In this document: positions 14,257 through 23,330 of the stretch, piece after piece
How the letters are laid out: every line of letters begins with the position of its first letter
Position numbering within the stretch: position 1 is the first letter of the stretch
Source of the DNA: a virus
Strand: one strand, 5' to 3'
IMG/VR virus record: IMGVR_UViG_3300035703_000294
Span: 1-32,884 of that record
Length of the DNA: 32,884 nt
Notes under the pieces: generated by a model
The model's database searches: none
Told to the model about the DNA's origin: nothing
What the model saw: the letters and a program-made list of their open reading frames with translations, nothing else
Position numbers and translations under genes: made by a program

Positions 14257-14441
14257 CCAAGGAGCTTCGCCAGGACAACTGGCTCATGCTCCAGTTCGGC
14301 GTCGCCAAAGAGCTGGGACTAAGCCTCGGCCAAGTCCGCAGCATGATGACCGCCGAAGAACTCCTTGGCTGGAGCGCCTACTTCCAGATCCTGAACGAGG
14401 ACCAGCAAAAGGAAATCGAAAAGGCCAAACGCCGCCGCTAA
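14250..14441 (+). CDS. Tail assembly chaperone -1 frameshift extension (gpT-like)
   Basis: The -1 frame relative to 13909 is open from 14226 to the TAA at 14439-14441 and has no start codon before residue about 13. It encodes ELAKELRQDNWLMLQFGVAK and, further on, MMTAEELLGWSAYFQI, which has the T-domain look of tail chaperones. The likely slip site is C CCC AAG at 14244-14250: the Pro codon CCC re-pairs perfectly with CCC. The A-site re-pairing (AAG to CAA) is imperfect, so the exact heptamer is uncertain. If the slip is there, 114 zero-frame residues plus 63 give a 177-residue GT fusion. The ratio of G to GT controls tape measure packaging in lambda-like phages. Confidence 0.78.
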   Translation, partial: ELAKELRQDNWLMLQFGVAKELGLSLGQVRSMMTAEELLGWSAYFQILNEDQQKEIEKAKRRR

Positions 14442-14456
14442 CCCGGCGGCTTTTTT
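14431..14456 (+). terminator. Terminator overlapping the end of the gpT frame
   Basis: A 6-bp GC stem (14431-14436 with 14445-14450, 8-nt loop containing the stop codon) precedes six T (14451-14456). It lies between chaperone and tape measure genes. Confidence 0.75.
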
Positions 14457-14462
14457 GTCGCG

Positions 14463-14468
14463 TAAACT
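14463..14468 (+). promoter_or_regulatory. TAAACT -10 candidate
   Basis: TAAACT lies directly after the terminator and 26 nt before the GTG at 14495, so the tape measure operon could have its own start. Confidence 0.38.
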
Positions 14469-14494
14469 GAAGTACCAGAGTGTGACGTGACGCC

Positions 14495-17400
14495 GTGGCC
14501 TACAGAGCCGATATCGAAATTGCGGTACGCGGCGCACAAGATCTTAAGCGTCTGCAAAACGAAATTTCTGCTACATCAAAACTAATAAATAACTTAAATA
14601 GTTACATAGAAAACATAGGGTCTGGTGGTGTTGTTAGAAATATCAGTAATCTACAAGATACAGTTCAAAAAGCCGCTAACGCTTTCAACGCAGCAGCACT
14701 AAACACAGAAGAAGCTACTATTGCAGCCAAAAAGTACATTGACGCCACAGCGGACTTAAATGCCGGCCTACGTGAGCGTCAAGCTCTACTGAAAAGCATC
14801 AATGAGGAAGAACGCAAAACACGCCTAGCTGCTATTGGAAGAGAAGTAGGCGGCAGAGCTTCTAGCGGATACGCCGGTCCTATTGGCCCTGGCGAAGCAT
14901 CTCCTATCGGAGCGCTTGTAGGTCAAAAGTCTCCAGTTGCAGAGCGCGTACAACGCACAATACAAGCACGACAGGATGAACTGCAGCTGCAGCAAGCCTT
15001 GTTGCGTTTAGAAGAAAAAAGTGCCGGAGAACTAAACAAAAAAGTACAAAGTCAGGAAGCTCTTGTACAGGGTACGCGAGAGGTGCTGAATCTAATTCAG
15101 CAGCAAGCAGACAAAACAAAATTCTTAGCGGGTAAATCCGGTTCAGCAGTCCAAGGACCTCTACCACCTTTAGCTGCAGCAGGGGCAATGGGATTCCCTG
15201 TCGCTCTGTCCAGGACAAAAGCAGAACAAGCAAGTTTGAACTTGGAAGCTAAAAAGCAAGAAATACTACGTAGAATGGTGTCTACAAGGCAGGAGTTGTC
15301 TGGGCTTGCAGAGAATCTACAACGCCTAGATCAAAACACTGCCGTAGCTATTGCTGACGCAGCCCGCGCTCAAGAACGTCTAAATAACGCAAAAGAAAAA
15401 GGTTTACGTATTAGCAAACAAGGAGCCTTAGTTTCTGGAAGCTTTAGCCCCATAGGTGGCGCTGAAAACATTCCGGGTTCCCCGGCAGCCCGACGTGCAC
15501 AGGCGGCACGCCGGCGCGAGGCGTTAAGTAATGCTGTAATCGGTGGAGCTTTCCCTCTATTGTTCGGGCAAGGCCCTGGTGCAGCTTTAGGTGGTGGTTT
15601 AGGCGGTGCTGGTGGTGGTTTAGCGGGCGGTCAATTTGGTTTCGGTTTATCACTGGTTGGTACAGCCTTAGGTGCTGCTGTAGATACGTTTACTCAAGCG
15701 GCGATTGAAAGCGGAAAGAGTTTGAATGATCCAATCAAGAACTTCCAAAAACTTGCAGATGCTGGATTGCTCGCAAGCCGCAGTCAACAACAATACATTG
15801 AACGTCTTATCGAAGCTGGGCGTGTAACTGAAGCTGCCGCCATCATCCAAGATGAGGTGATTAAAAAGATCGGGGTTAGTGGGCTTAAAGATCTACAAGC
15901 CGCTGGTGCGGCTAGCGACAGGCTAAATAAAGCTTTTGCTGAGTTTTCACTACAAGCGCAAGCCGCTGTTGCCGGTCCTCTTGCAGAAATACTTACGTGG
16001 CTTACCGGAGTCGTAGCCATAGGAAATACAGTTAATCGCCAAGCAGCACAGCAGACAGACATACTGCAAGGACTGTCTGAAGCAGACAGGCGTTCATTGC
16101 AGCAACAAGAACAGCAGATACTGCAAGGTGCAAACATTTTTAACGAAGCGCAAAAGCGTCAACAAGTCCAAGGCTTGTATCAGCGATTTGCCTCAAGATC
16201 GAACGTACAACGCCCCGGTGTATCTACAGATCTAACACCACAAAGGCAGGCAGCGGGACAAACTCAAGAATTGCAAGCCCAAGTAGCACTTGAAGCAAAG
16301 AAACTCTCGCTCGTCGGGATGTCACTTGAAAAGAATGGCCAAGCTTACGTAGAAGCTGCCAAAGCGGTAGCGCTGCAAGAATACGAAAACAAACTGCTTG
16401 AAATTAAGAATAGCTGGATAGGTAAAGCTTTCGATATCGAGCGAAATCAAGCCATGATTCGCTTGGCTAACCTGCAGTATGCGGGCAAGCTCAAAGCCAT
16501 TGATGCAGAAAGAGTTAAAACAGGACGCGACGAGTTGGATATACGCCGAGCAATTCTCGGTCTGCAGTCCGACCTTATCCGTACAACTTTAGAAGCGGGC
16601 GACTTAGACATTGAGTACACAAAAGTAACTAAAGGACAAGCCGCCGCTATTGGCGAAGAAATTAAGCAGTTACAAGCGCGTTTGGACCTAGAAGCACGTA
16701 CGCTGGACCTTCGTTTCCAGCAGCAGCTTCTAGTAAAAGATTTAACCGCTCAAGAGCGGAGTTTGATTGAAACTATTTACAAAGAACAACTAAAAAATCT
16801 CACACAACAATACACAACTCGCCAACAAATTCTCATCCAGTCAGAAGCACAACTTTTACTTGACAAAGCTTTGGCTGATGCCGAAGCCGTTAGGCAAGCG
16901 CGGCAGCCTTTCGAGGATTTACGGCGTAACAAAGAACTCGAAATTCAATACGGTAAAACTTACTTGCGGTTAGTTACTGAGGGAGTTCTACCTGCAGAAG
17001 CGGAGCGTATAGCCAATTTTGAAAGGCTTGTATCCGAACAACTAACCGCGCTGGATAATCAAATAGCTATAAGCCAAGCAGCATTGGTACAAGCAGAAGC
17101 CTATGGCGTTAGCGCCGATAGGATAAAAGAACTACGTGAGGAGCTGGAACGGCTTAACAAAGCCCGTGGCGCTGTAGTAGATGAAGCAACTAAAGGTCCA
17201 GGTGAGGGTGCAAAACCGGGCGACAGAATTACAGAAGCTGTTGCAACAGCCCGCGGAGAATTAAACGAGCTACTTGATCTAGAAAACCAAGTTGTTGCCG
17301 CTGCAGCTGCAATTGGCGATGCATTCCAGCAAGCCTTTAGGGGTTTAGTTTCTGGAGCAATGACCGGGCAACAAGCACTTGCCGCGTTCTTCAAAGGCGT

Positions 17401-17941
17401 TGGCGATCACTTTATGGATATGGCAAGCAAAATGATTGCCAAGTTGATTGAGATTTATATCCTCGAAACCGTGCTCGGGTTTATTACCGGTGCCGTCGGG
17501 GGAGGAGGCGGCGGGTCTGTTGTCCAAGGTGTTGATGTGCCCGCTGCTCAAATGCCGGCAGGCATGGCTTTTGCCGAGGGCGGTTTTGTGACCGGACCTA
17601 CTCGCGCACTAATCGGCGAAGGTGGCGAGCCGGAATACGTCATCCCCGCCAGCAAGATGCGTACCGCAATGGGCCGCTACTCAGCTGGTGCTCGTGGTTC
17701 CAGTGTCATCCCCGGCAGCGGCGAGCAAGCAACAGCCGGCACCAGCGGCGGCGCCACCACCATGCAACCCATCGACGTGCGCTACACCGTTGAGCGCATC
17801 AACAGCGTCGATTACGTCACCGCCGATCAATTCCAGGCAGGTATGCGCCAAGCAGCAAGCCAGGGCGCTAAACAGGGTGAGCAGCTTGCAATGCGTAGGT
17901 TGCAGCAGTCCGCCTCAACCCGCAGCAGGCTCGGCATCTGA
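14495..17941 (+). CDS. Tail tape measure protein
   Basis: A 1148-residue protein with a GTG start, the longest tail gene before the tip. It has long coiled-coil stretches rich in Gln, Ala, Glu and Arg and a Gly-rich hydrophobic block in about residues 345-400 (AVIGGAFPLLFGQGPGAALG followed by more Gly repeats). It ends with AFAEGGFVTGPTRALIGEGG and EYVIPASKM, a C-terminal pattern frequent in tape measures. It sets tail length; at about 1.5 angstrom per residue, a tail of roughly 170 nm is expected (inference). Codons are more A/T-ending than in the capsid or tail tube genes. Its stop overlaps the next start (TGATG). Confidence 0.93.
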   Translation: MAYRADIEIAVRGAQDLKRLQNEISATSKLINNLNSYIENIGSGGVVRNISNLQDTVQKAANAFNAAALNTEEATIAAKKYIDATADLNAGLRERQALLKSINEEERKTRLAAIGREVGGRASSGYAGPIGPGEASPIGALVGQKSPVAERVQRTIQARQDELQLQQALLRLEEKSAGELNKKVQSQEALVQGTREVLNLIQQQADKTKFLAGKSGSAVQGPLPPLAAAGAMGFPVALSRTKAEQASLNLEAKKQEILRRMVSTRQELSGLAENLQRLDQNTAVAIADAARAQERLNNAKEKGLRISKQGALVSGSFSPIGGAENIPGSPAARRAQAARRREALSNAVIGGAFPLLFGQGPGAALGGGLGGAGGGLAGGQFGFGLSLVGTALGAAVDTFTQAAIESGKSLNDPIKNFQKLADAGLLASRSQQQYIERLIEAGRVTEAAAIIQDEVIKKIGVSGLKDLQAAGAASDRLNKAFAEFSLQAQAAVAGPLAEILTWLTGVVAIGNTVNRQAAQQTDILQGLSEADRRSLQQQEQQILQGANIFNEAQKRQQVQGLYQRFASRSNVQRPGVSTDLTPQRQAAGQTQELQAQVALEAKKLSLVGMSLEKNGQAYVEAAKAVALQEYENKLLEIKNSWIGKAFDIERNQAMIRLANLQYAGKLKAIDAERVKTGRDELDIRRAILGLQSDLIRTTLEAGDLDIEYTKVTKGQAAAIGEEIKQLQARLDLEARTLDLRFQQQLLVKDLTAQERSLIETIYKEQLKNLTQQYTTRQQILIQSEAQLLLDKALADAEAVRQARQPFEDLRRNKELEIQYGKTYLRLVTEGVLPAEAERIANFERLVSEQLTALDNQIAISQAALVQAEAYGVSADRIKELREELERLNKARGAVVDEATKGPGEGAKPGDRITEAVATARGELNELLDLENQVVAAAAAIGDAFQQAFRGLVSGAMTGQQALAAFFKGVGDHFMDMASKMIAKLIEIYILETVLGFITGAVGGGGGGSVVQGVDVPAAQMPAGMAFAEGGFVTGPTRALIGEGGEPEYVIPASKMRTAMGRYSAGARGSSVIPGSGEQATAGTSGGATTMQPIDVRYTVERINSVDYVTADQFQAGMRQAASQGAKQGEQLAMRRLQQSASTRSRLGI

Positions 17942-18429
17942 TGAACACGACGTATTCACTGGCGCATTATCTAAACGTCCGCTCACCTGACGGCGGCACA
18001 ATCTTTCGTTTTCAAAATTTCTACATCGGTGAAGACGCTTACTTCACCAACATTGATACTGGCGTAGTCAACACGTTTGGCTTTTTAGCTTTCGGTTTTA
18101 GCGGTGTGACCGTTACCAAAGCCGCCGACAACGAACCAGCGACACTGATTTTCCCAAACAATGCACTCACTCGCGGCTGGATTGAGACTGCTGTACACGA
18201 CTACTGGGTCTGCAATGTCCGCACGCTCTTGGTCAACCCCGACGACAAAATGGATTACCGCCTCTTGTCGCGCTATTTCTCGCAGATTGTCGGCGCTAGC
18301 TGGGATAACCAGGCAGTAAAGCTGGAGCTTGCATCTGTGCTTGATGCTGTTGGCGTGGATCTACCCCGCAAGCGTTTAACGCAACAGCTGGTAGGGAGTT
18401 TGCCTGTTACAGCGAACGTCCGCTTCTAA
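17941..18429 (+). CDS. Minor tail protein, probably gpL-like
   Basis: A 162-residue protein coupled to the tape measure gene. The N-terminal half is a beta domain (TIFRFQNFYIGEDAYFTNID), followed by GFSGVTVTKAADNEPATLIF. The C-terminal half is helical and ends with LDAVGVDLPRKRLTQQLVGS and LPVTANV, resembling the Pro/Arg/Leu-rich ends of gpL or DUF1833-type minor tail proteins. No Cys cluster of the kind expected for the iron-sulfur site of lambda gpL is present (only one Cys is seen). Lambda-like order (H, L, K, J) supports a role at the tail tip. Confidence 0.68.
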   Translation: MNTTYSLAHYLNVRSPDGGTIFRFQNFYIGEDAYFTNIDTGVVNTFGFLAFGFSGVTVTKAADNEPATLIFPNNALTRGWIETAVHDYWVCNVRTLLVNPDDKMDYRLLSRYFSQIVGASWDNQAVKLELASVLDAVGVDLPRKRLTQQLVGSLPVTANVRF

Positions 18430-18791
18430 TGCTGGATTTAATCGGGCTGCCCTACGAGCTTGGGGCGCATCCAAGCACAGGTAAAACGGACTGCATCAAT
18501 CTTGTGTATGAGGTTAGAACCCGCTTAGGTCTGAGCTGCCCGCCGCTTCAGCAAGCGTGGTACACGGGGTCCAAAACAATGGTTCTACGTGCGTTGCTGA
18601 CATGGGGTACAGAAGTACAAGAGCGTCTGTACGATGGTGATGTGGCCTTGGCGTCACAAAACGACTGGGCTTTTGGTGTCGTATGGCAATCGGGGATTCT
18701 GCGAATCAGCGAGCTTTCCAAGGCGGTCGCATGGTCCCCTATCGGCAGCAGTTCGATCCGCTGCCGCTACTTCCGTGGGAGAAACAGTTAA
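18429..18791 (+). CDS. NlpC/P60-like tail protein (gpK-like), probably degenerate
   Basis: A 120-residue protein starting in a TAATG overlap. LIGLPYELGAHPSTGKTDCI matches the N-terminal NlpC/P60 pattern with the nucleophile at Cys22. The later GDVALASQNDWAFGVVW corresponds to the strand pair that normally carries the catalytic His (GDxxxF, then HVGIY), but no His is present at that place. The fold is therefore likely conserved while peptidase activity may be lost. The gpK-type enzyme sits between the gpL-like and tip genes, exactly as here. The 3' end overlaps the next gene by about 60 nt. Confidence 0.65.
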   Translation: MLDLIGLPYELGAHPSTGKTDCINLVYEVRTRLGLSCPPLQQAWYTGSKTMVLRALLTWGTEVQERLYDGDVALASQNDWAFGVVWQSGILRISELSKAVAWSPIGSSSIRCRYFRGRNS

Positions 18792-21700
18792 TTACTGCGC
18801 TGGACTGCAGCGAAGACGAATATCGCCAGTTTGTGCGTGAGCTGTATCGCAGAGCTGCCGTAAGACCCGCCGAATACGCGCATATTCCCGACGTACAAAA
18901 TTTTCCTGATCCGTTTCTAACGTCATTAGTTATAAGTCTTGTTGTTGGTGCTCTTTCAACTGCAGCGTCGTATTTACTGGCGCCAAAACCGGCCCAGTTA
19001 TCAGCGCCGGATGAAGTTAAATTTCGCAAACTGCGCAATGTAACTGGGCGCCAAAGCTTTGCTCCAACCTTTGGGTTTAGTAGCACGCAGCAACTTGCTG
19101 AATACGGCACACCCGTGCCGATTGTTTTTACAAAGCAACAACTGCGTACAGATGACCTAGGCGAAACGTATTACTCCGGCGGCATCCTGATTTCGCCGCT
19201 GCTTGTGTGGAGCCGGATCAAAAGTTTCGGCAGCCACCAAGTTATTGAATTACAGATGGTTGCCGGGCAGGCACCCATGGAACGCGCAGATATTGCCGGC
19301 ATTTTTCTCGGTAATAACACGCTTGATTCAATGCACGATCAGAGCTACCAGCTCTATTACACAGGTGGCTTTGATGAAAACACCAGCAGTCGGCTGACTG
19401 GTAGAAACCTGCGTTACGGCGCACTGGCTCAACCACCTGTGCCGGGTTACGATCAAGAGGCGTTTTTCTGCCCTACTCGTTTAGGCGGCGGACGCCCCGG
19501 TTTTTCTCATACCTACACGCCGTCATCGCAGACACGCTTTGGCGTTTACGCTGCTATCCCAAACGGTACGCCTTATCGACTGAACTGGGAAATTATCAGC
19601 GTTCCTCAAATCGAAGGCAAAACAAAAGAAGACGCACAGGAAGAAGCTGCAAAGCAATATCGCATTGTCGCTCAAGCCGATATGGACACGGTGCTTGGCG
19701 GGCAAGATTTAAGCGAGCCATACCAAAGCGGTATGCCTGGCGTGGGGCGTAATTACGGTCGCCACGTAGGCGTTATTGAGCACCAAGGATACATGGTGCC
19801 ATCTCCTGATAACGAGGAAGGCACCGGAACACGCATTCGCACCGTCAACAAGGGCGACCGCATCCGCATTGTTGTTGGTTACGGCAGGCAAGATCGCAAG
19901 CCTACGTGGTCCCGCGATGCCATCACACGCGGAGCAAATATCAATACTGAAGACGTTCGCAGTACAACTGATAACGAGAACGTTCGCTACGACAACCAAT
20001 TTCAGCTTGGCGCGTATTTCATGATTGGGCGCTGTCTATTTCGCGTAGTGGAACGCAGCTCTTATGTTTACGAGCCAGGCAAAACGGACAACGTAAACGT
20101 GTACCTGGAATGTATTGAAACATGGAGCCAACAGCAAAATAAAATCGGCATCGTTGGAACAAACAAAATCGAAAAAGCAGACTTTCTGACAGGTCCGGAC
20201 ATCTCCGAGGCGTTCTTCCCGATATGCCAAGTTGAGATAGCCAACATCGTCAATAACAAAGACTGCGACGTAACCGAGCTTGGTATTAAATCTAATGTTT
20301 GGTTGCGCTTCGATGGTATTTGCAATTTTAACGCTGTACCAAATCCGGACACCCTTATCAATAAGAACAGAAGAAAAATTCAACTTACTACTTCATACCG
20401 CAATACTTATGGCACGCGAGCTTCGTATTTTGGACTGTACGTGCGCCCAGCAAATGAAAATGCTGATGGTTCTGCGCGCTGGGTGTTCCTGAAACTCTTC
20501 TGCGTAAAAGGTAGTGCGCCTATTGATCAGTACAGTTTTGTCCGTGTATTCCACCCCAGCCGCGGAAAGTACGAATACAGGATTCGCCCCTTCAACTCGG
20601 GCGAGCAGGTCTTTACCGGCGACAGCAACGCCCCTATTTGGCAGCTAGATGGCGCAGCGCCTTACGGCGAAACATCACTAGAAACAGACTACGGGACGTT
20701 TACTGTCGGCGCAAAATTTAGGACAGTTATCAACCAAGATTTGTGGTCCTTAAAAGAAATGATCGACCGCCCCAGTACGTTTGGGACGCAGACGACGGTA
20801 ACGATTAAGGGCACTAGCGAGCAACCACGCAGCATTAGCTATCAAGGCATGGTGCGTTATAACTCAAACGACTACGCCGACAACTTCAAAGAAAGTAATG
20901 TGTGGTCAATTAAGGCCGGCATTGATCCATACTTCGATGGTTTGGGCGAAGGCGCTACGCATACTTTTGATATTGTCTACACAGATGACGGTCAGGGCAT
21001 AAATAACAACCGTGAAGTCACGATGAGTGTACGCCTTCGTTCGTATAGGCAAGCTCGTGCGAATGTAGCCAGAGATCTGTGGTGGCGCGTGGATCGCGTT
21101 GATGTTGTAACGGGTAGTGGTCGTTGGCGTGACGGCGATGTAATTCGCAAACGTCGTTTTCTTGATGGTTTTGGTGATGAGTGGGAAACAATTTTCCGTA
21201 TAGACGGTCTACGCGAAGAAACAATTAGCGTGCCCACGACAATCGGGCGTAAGTTTGAAGAATACCCTGGCATCGCAGAGGTTTCGCATTACGGTGATCT
21301 GATCAAACATTCTTGCGACGACGCGCCAGAACACGAAATTGTTTACGTCAACGAATCTCTGGAAGAGCGCCTGATTCCTCAATACGAAAACCTTGCGATG
21401 GTGGGTCTGAAAATGAAATCAGGCTTCAACATCAACAACGTCGATCAGCTACACCTTTACATCAAAAACGGCGTCAACGTTGAGCTGCTCACCGATGGCG
21501 GCACAGGCCCAAGCAATCTATTCACTGACTTGGCGTATTACCTGCTCACCAATAGCGACATCGGCGTTGGTGGAATTATTTCGCAAGAGCTTATTGACAG
21601 AGCACAGCTTGCCGCAACTGGACGGTATTTGCGCGCCAACGGTCTGTTCTTTGACGACGTAATTTCAGATGGCATCAACGTTCGTTCTTACCTGGCGCAG

Positions 21701-22531
21701 ATAGCACCGTCCATGCTGTGCAACCTGTCCAGTAAAAACGGTGTTTTCTCCATCGAGCCTGCTTTGCCAATCAACGGCAGCGACGTAATCGACGGAACTA
21801 TCGCTCTTCCAATCAAAGCCATATTCACTGACGGCAACATTATTGAAGACAGCTTTAGCTTGGATTACTTGGGACTTGAAGAACGGAAGATGTTCCAGGC
21901 TGTAATTCGTTACCGCAAGGAACGAGAAAACAAACTGCCAGAAGAGCGCACCGTTACCGTCCGCTACAAAGGCGATGAAGACAAACCGATTGAAGAGTTT
22001 GAACTGTCGCACGTCACATCAACAAGCCATGCCATCAAAGTTGCCAAGTATTTTCTGTCACTGCGCAAATATGTGACGCATTCCGTGGCGTTCAAAACTT
22101 TGCCTGACGGCAACAGCCTACAGCCAGGCGACTGGATCAAAGTTGCGACGGCAAGCAGCCCGTACAACCCGGTTAGCAACGGCATCGTCAAAGACGACGG
22201 CACTGTTGTCAGCACAGAACCGCTTACCGCTGGCTCGTATTCAGTCTTTTACTGGGACCGCAGCAGCGAAACGATTGCAGAAGGCACGCTAACTATTAAC
22301 GCTGCCGGACTAGCTACCAGCCTGCGTGGAACAATTTTCTCCGTCAAGAGCGCCACAACATCAAATTACTTAAACGTGTACCAGATTGAAGCTTTGGATA
22401 TCGACCAAGATGGCATTGTCGGAATCAAAGCTACCGAGTTTCCGGTGGACAGTTCCGGTCGCAGTATCATTGCTCAAGACGTAACACCGCGTTCTGGGCA
22501 GTTTGACGTTATTGCCGACACCATCGACTAA
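18731..22531 (+). CDS. Tail tip / host specificity protein (gpJ-like)
   Basis: A 1266-residue protein. The ATG at 18731 is preferred because AAGG lies 7 nt upstream and the residues from PLPLLPWEKQLITALDCSED onward look conserved; an ATG at 18683 would add 16. A hydrophobic segment (about 62-84, LTSLVISLVVGALSTAASYL) ends in LLAPKP, as in gpI-type proteins, suggesting an I-J fusion. Next comes TGRQSFAPTFGFSSTQQLAE and YGTPVPIVF, the usual entry of TipJ proteins. Long beta-rich regions with fibronectin-like and tip-hub domains follow. It closes the tail tube and contacts the receptor. Its stop overlaps the next start (TAATG). Confidence 0.85.
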   Translation: MVPYRQQFDPLPLLPWEKQLITALDCSEDEYRQFVRELYRRAAVRPAEYAHIPDVQNFPDPFLTSLVISLVVGALSTAASYLLAPKPAQLSAPDEVKFRKLRNVTGRQSFAPTFGFSSTQQLAEYGTPVPIVFTKQQLRTDDLGETYYSGGILISPLLVWSRIKSFGSHQVIELQMVAGQAPMERADIAGIFLGNNTLDSMHDQSYQLYYTGGFDENTSSRLTGRNLRYGALAQPPVPGYDQEAFFCPTRLGGGRPGFSHTYTPSSQTRFGVYAAIPNGTPYRLNWEIISVPQIEGKTKEDAQEEAAKQYRIVAQADMDTVLGGQDLSEPYQSGMPGVGRNYGRHVGVIEHQGYMVPSPDNEEGTGTRIRTVNKGDRIRIVVGYGRQDRKPTWSRDAITRGANINTEDVRSTTDNENVRYDNQFQLGAYFMIGRCLFRVVERSSYVYEPGKTDNVNVYLECIETWSQQQNKIGIVGTNKIEKADFLTGPDISEAFFPICQVEIANIVNNKDCDVTELGIKSNVWLRFDGICNFNAVPNPDTLINKNRRKIQLTTSYRNTYGTRASYFGLYVRPANENADGSARWVFLKLFCVKGSAPIDQYSFVRVFHPSRGKYEYRIRPFNSGEQVFTGDSNAPIWQLDGAAPYGETSLETDYGTFTVGAKFRTVINQDLWSLKEMIDRPSTFGTQTTVTIKGTSEQPRSISYQGMVRYNSNDYADNFKESNVWSIKAGIDPYFDGLGEGATHTFDIVYTDDGQGINNNREVTMSVRLRSYRQARANVARDLWWRVDRVDVVTGSGRWRDGDVIRKRRFLDGFGDEWETIFRIDGLREETISVPTTIGRKFEEYPGIAEVSHYGDLIKHSCDDAPEHEIVYVNESLEERLIPQYENLAMVGLKMKSGFNINNVDQLHLYIKNGVNVELLTDGGTGPSNLFTDLAYYLLTNSDIGVGGIISQELIDRAQLAATGRYLRANGLFFDDVISDGINVRSYLAQIAPSMLCNLSSKNGVFSIEPALPINGSDVIDGTIALPIKAIFTDGNIIEDSFSLDYLGLEERKMFQAVIRYRKERENKLPEERTVTVRYKGDEDKPIEEFELSHVTSTSHAIKVAKYFLSLRKYVTHSVAFKTLPDGNSLQPGDWIKVATASSPYNPVSNGIVKDDGTVVSTEPLTAGSYSVFYWDRSSETIAEGTLTINAAGLATSLRGTIFSVKSATTSNYLNVYQIEALDIDQDGIVGIKATEFPVDSSGRSIIAQDVTPRSGQFDVIADTID

Positions 22532-22905
22532 TGGCTTACCCCGCCTACGCCCCAACTAGCCGCAGCTTTGGCGCTGGTGATTACCAGTACAAAACCTACA
22601 AGGCGCAAAACGGCAAAGAAGTACGAATTTTGTACGGCGACAAGCGCACCGGCATGACGCTGGATCTTGGCTACGACAATATCGCTGACACCGAAGCCGA
22701 CGACTTCATCACCCATTACGACGAAACAAAGGGCGGCTTCACCTCGTTCACGTTGCCCGCTGCATTCCGCACTGGCTGGGGCGGTAACAGTGCTGCTATT
22801 GATGCAGCGACTGGTAATCAATGGCGTTACGACGGACCACCGCAGATTACGTCTGTGCGACCCGGAATCAGTAGCGTTACAGTGAAGCTGGTGGGTGTGC
22901 TCTGA
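22531..22905 (+). CDS. Minor tail protein, gpM-like
   Basis: A 124-residue protein coupled to the tip gene. Its pattern (PSRSF-like start with GAGDYQYKTYKAQNGKEVRI, LYGDKRTGMTLDLGYDNI, FITHYDETKGGFTSFTLP, GW, WRYDGPPQITSVRPG, ending VTVKLVGVL) fits the small beta-rich minor tail proteins related to lambda gpM. It probably forms part of the baseplate or distal tail, with a role in linking fibre genes downstream. The position after, not before, the tip gene differs from lambda. The stop overlaps the following start (TGATG). Confidence 0.62.
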   Translation: MAYPAYAPTSRSFGAGDYQYKTYKAQNGKEVRILYGDKRTGMTLDLGYDNIADTEADDFITHYDETKGGFTSFTLPAAFRTGWGGNSAAIDAATGNQWRYDGPPQITSVRPGISSVTVKLVGVL

Positions 22906-23330
22906 TGGCCAAGGTTTACACCGGCAAAGACGGTCGCCTTCTAATCGACGGGACCCAGCAGATCAAGGTCAGTAGCTGGACGCTGACCGGCAGCTTGGAG
23001 ATGCTCGAAACCACCACGCTTGGAGACTCCCAGCGCACTTACGCGCCTGGCGTGCAGGAATTTAATGGGAGCGCCAGTTTGCTGTACTACAACGACGGCA
23101 CCGGCAGAAACGACGCAGCAACAGCATTGAAGAAAGTGCTGAAGGTTGCCGGCATCAGTGATGCAGATACGGTGGCTATGACGTTAAGGCTTGTGGAAGG
23201 CAACAGCAACCACGATGTACGCCTAAATGTGTACATTACCAGCGTCAGTTTTGGCGCAAGTGTTGGCGAGGTTAGCCGCGCTGATATCAGCTTCCAAGGC
23301 ACTGGTGCATTGACGGCGGTAACGATCTAA
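22905..23330 (+). CDS. Tail-tube-fold protein (second copy)
   Basis: A 141-residue protein without an insertion domain. VSSWTLTGSLEMLETTTLGD and RTYAPGVQEFNGSASLLYY align by eye with the core of the tail tube protein at 13039 (WSFEISRAEIDVTTIG, QYVPFRSYISG). The final strand pair (VYITSVSFGASVGEVSRADI, then SFQGTG) matches that protein's last sheet. It is therefore a compact tail-tube-fold paralogue. Its place downstream of the tail tip gene suggests a distal tail ring or fibre adaptor rather than the main tube. It overlaps both neighbours by stop/start codons. Confidence 0.72.
   Translation: MAKVYTGKDGRLLIDGTQQIKVSSWTLTGSLEMLETTTLGDSQRTYAPGVQEFNGSASLLYYNDGTGRNDAATALKKVLKVAGISDADTVAMTLRLVEGNSNHDVRLNVYITSVSFGASVGEVSRADISFQGTGALTAVTI

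Noticed and set aside
14228-14470. 80-aa ORF in the +1 frame after the chaperone gene
   Set aside because: The other frame over the same DNA (-1) has the expected T-domain residues; this one is Arg/Pro-rich and crosses the terminator.
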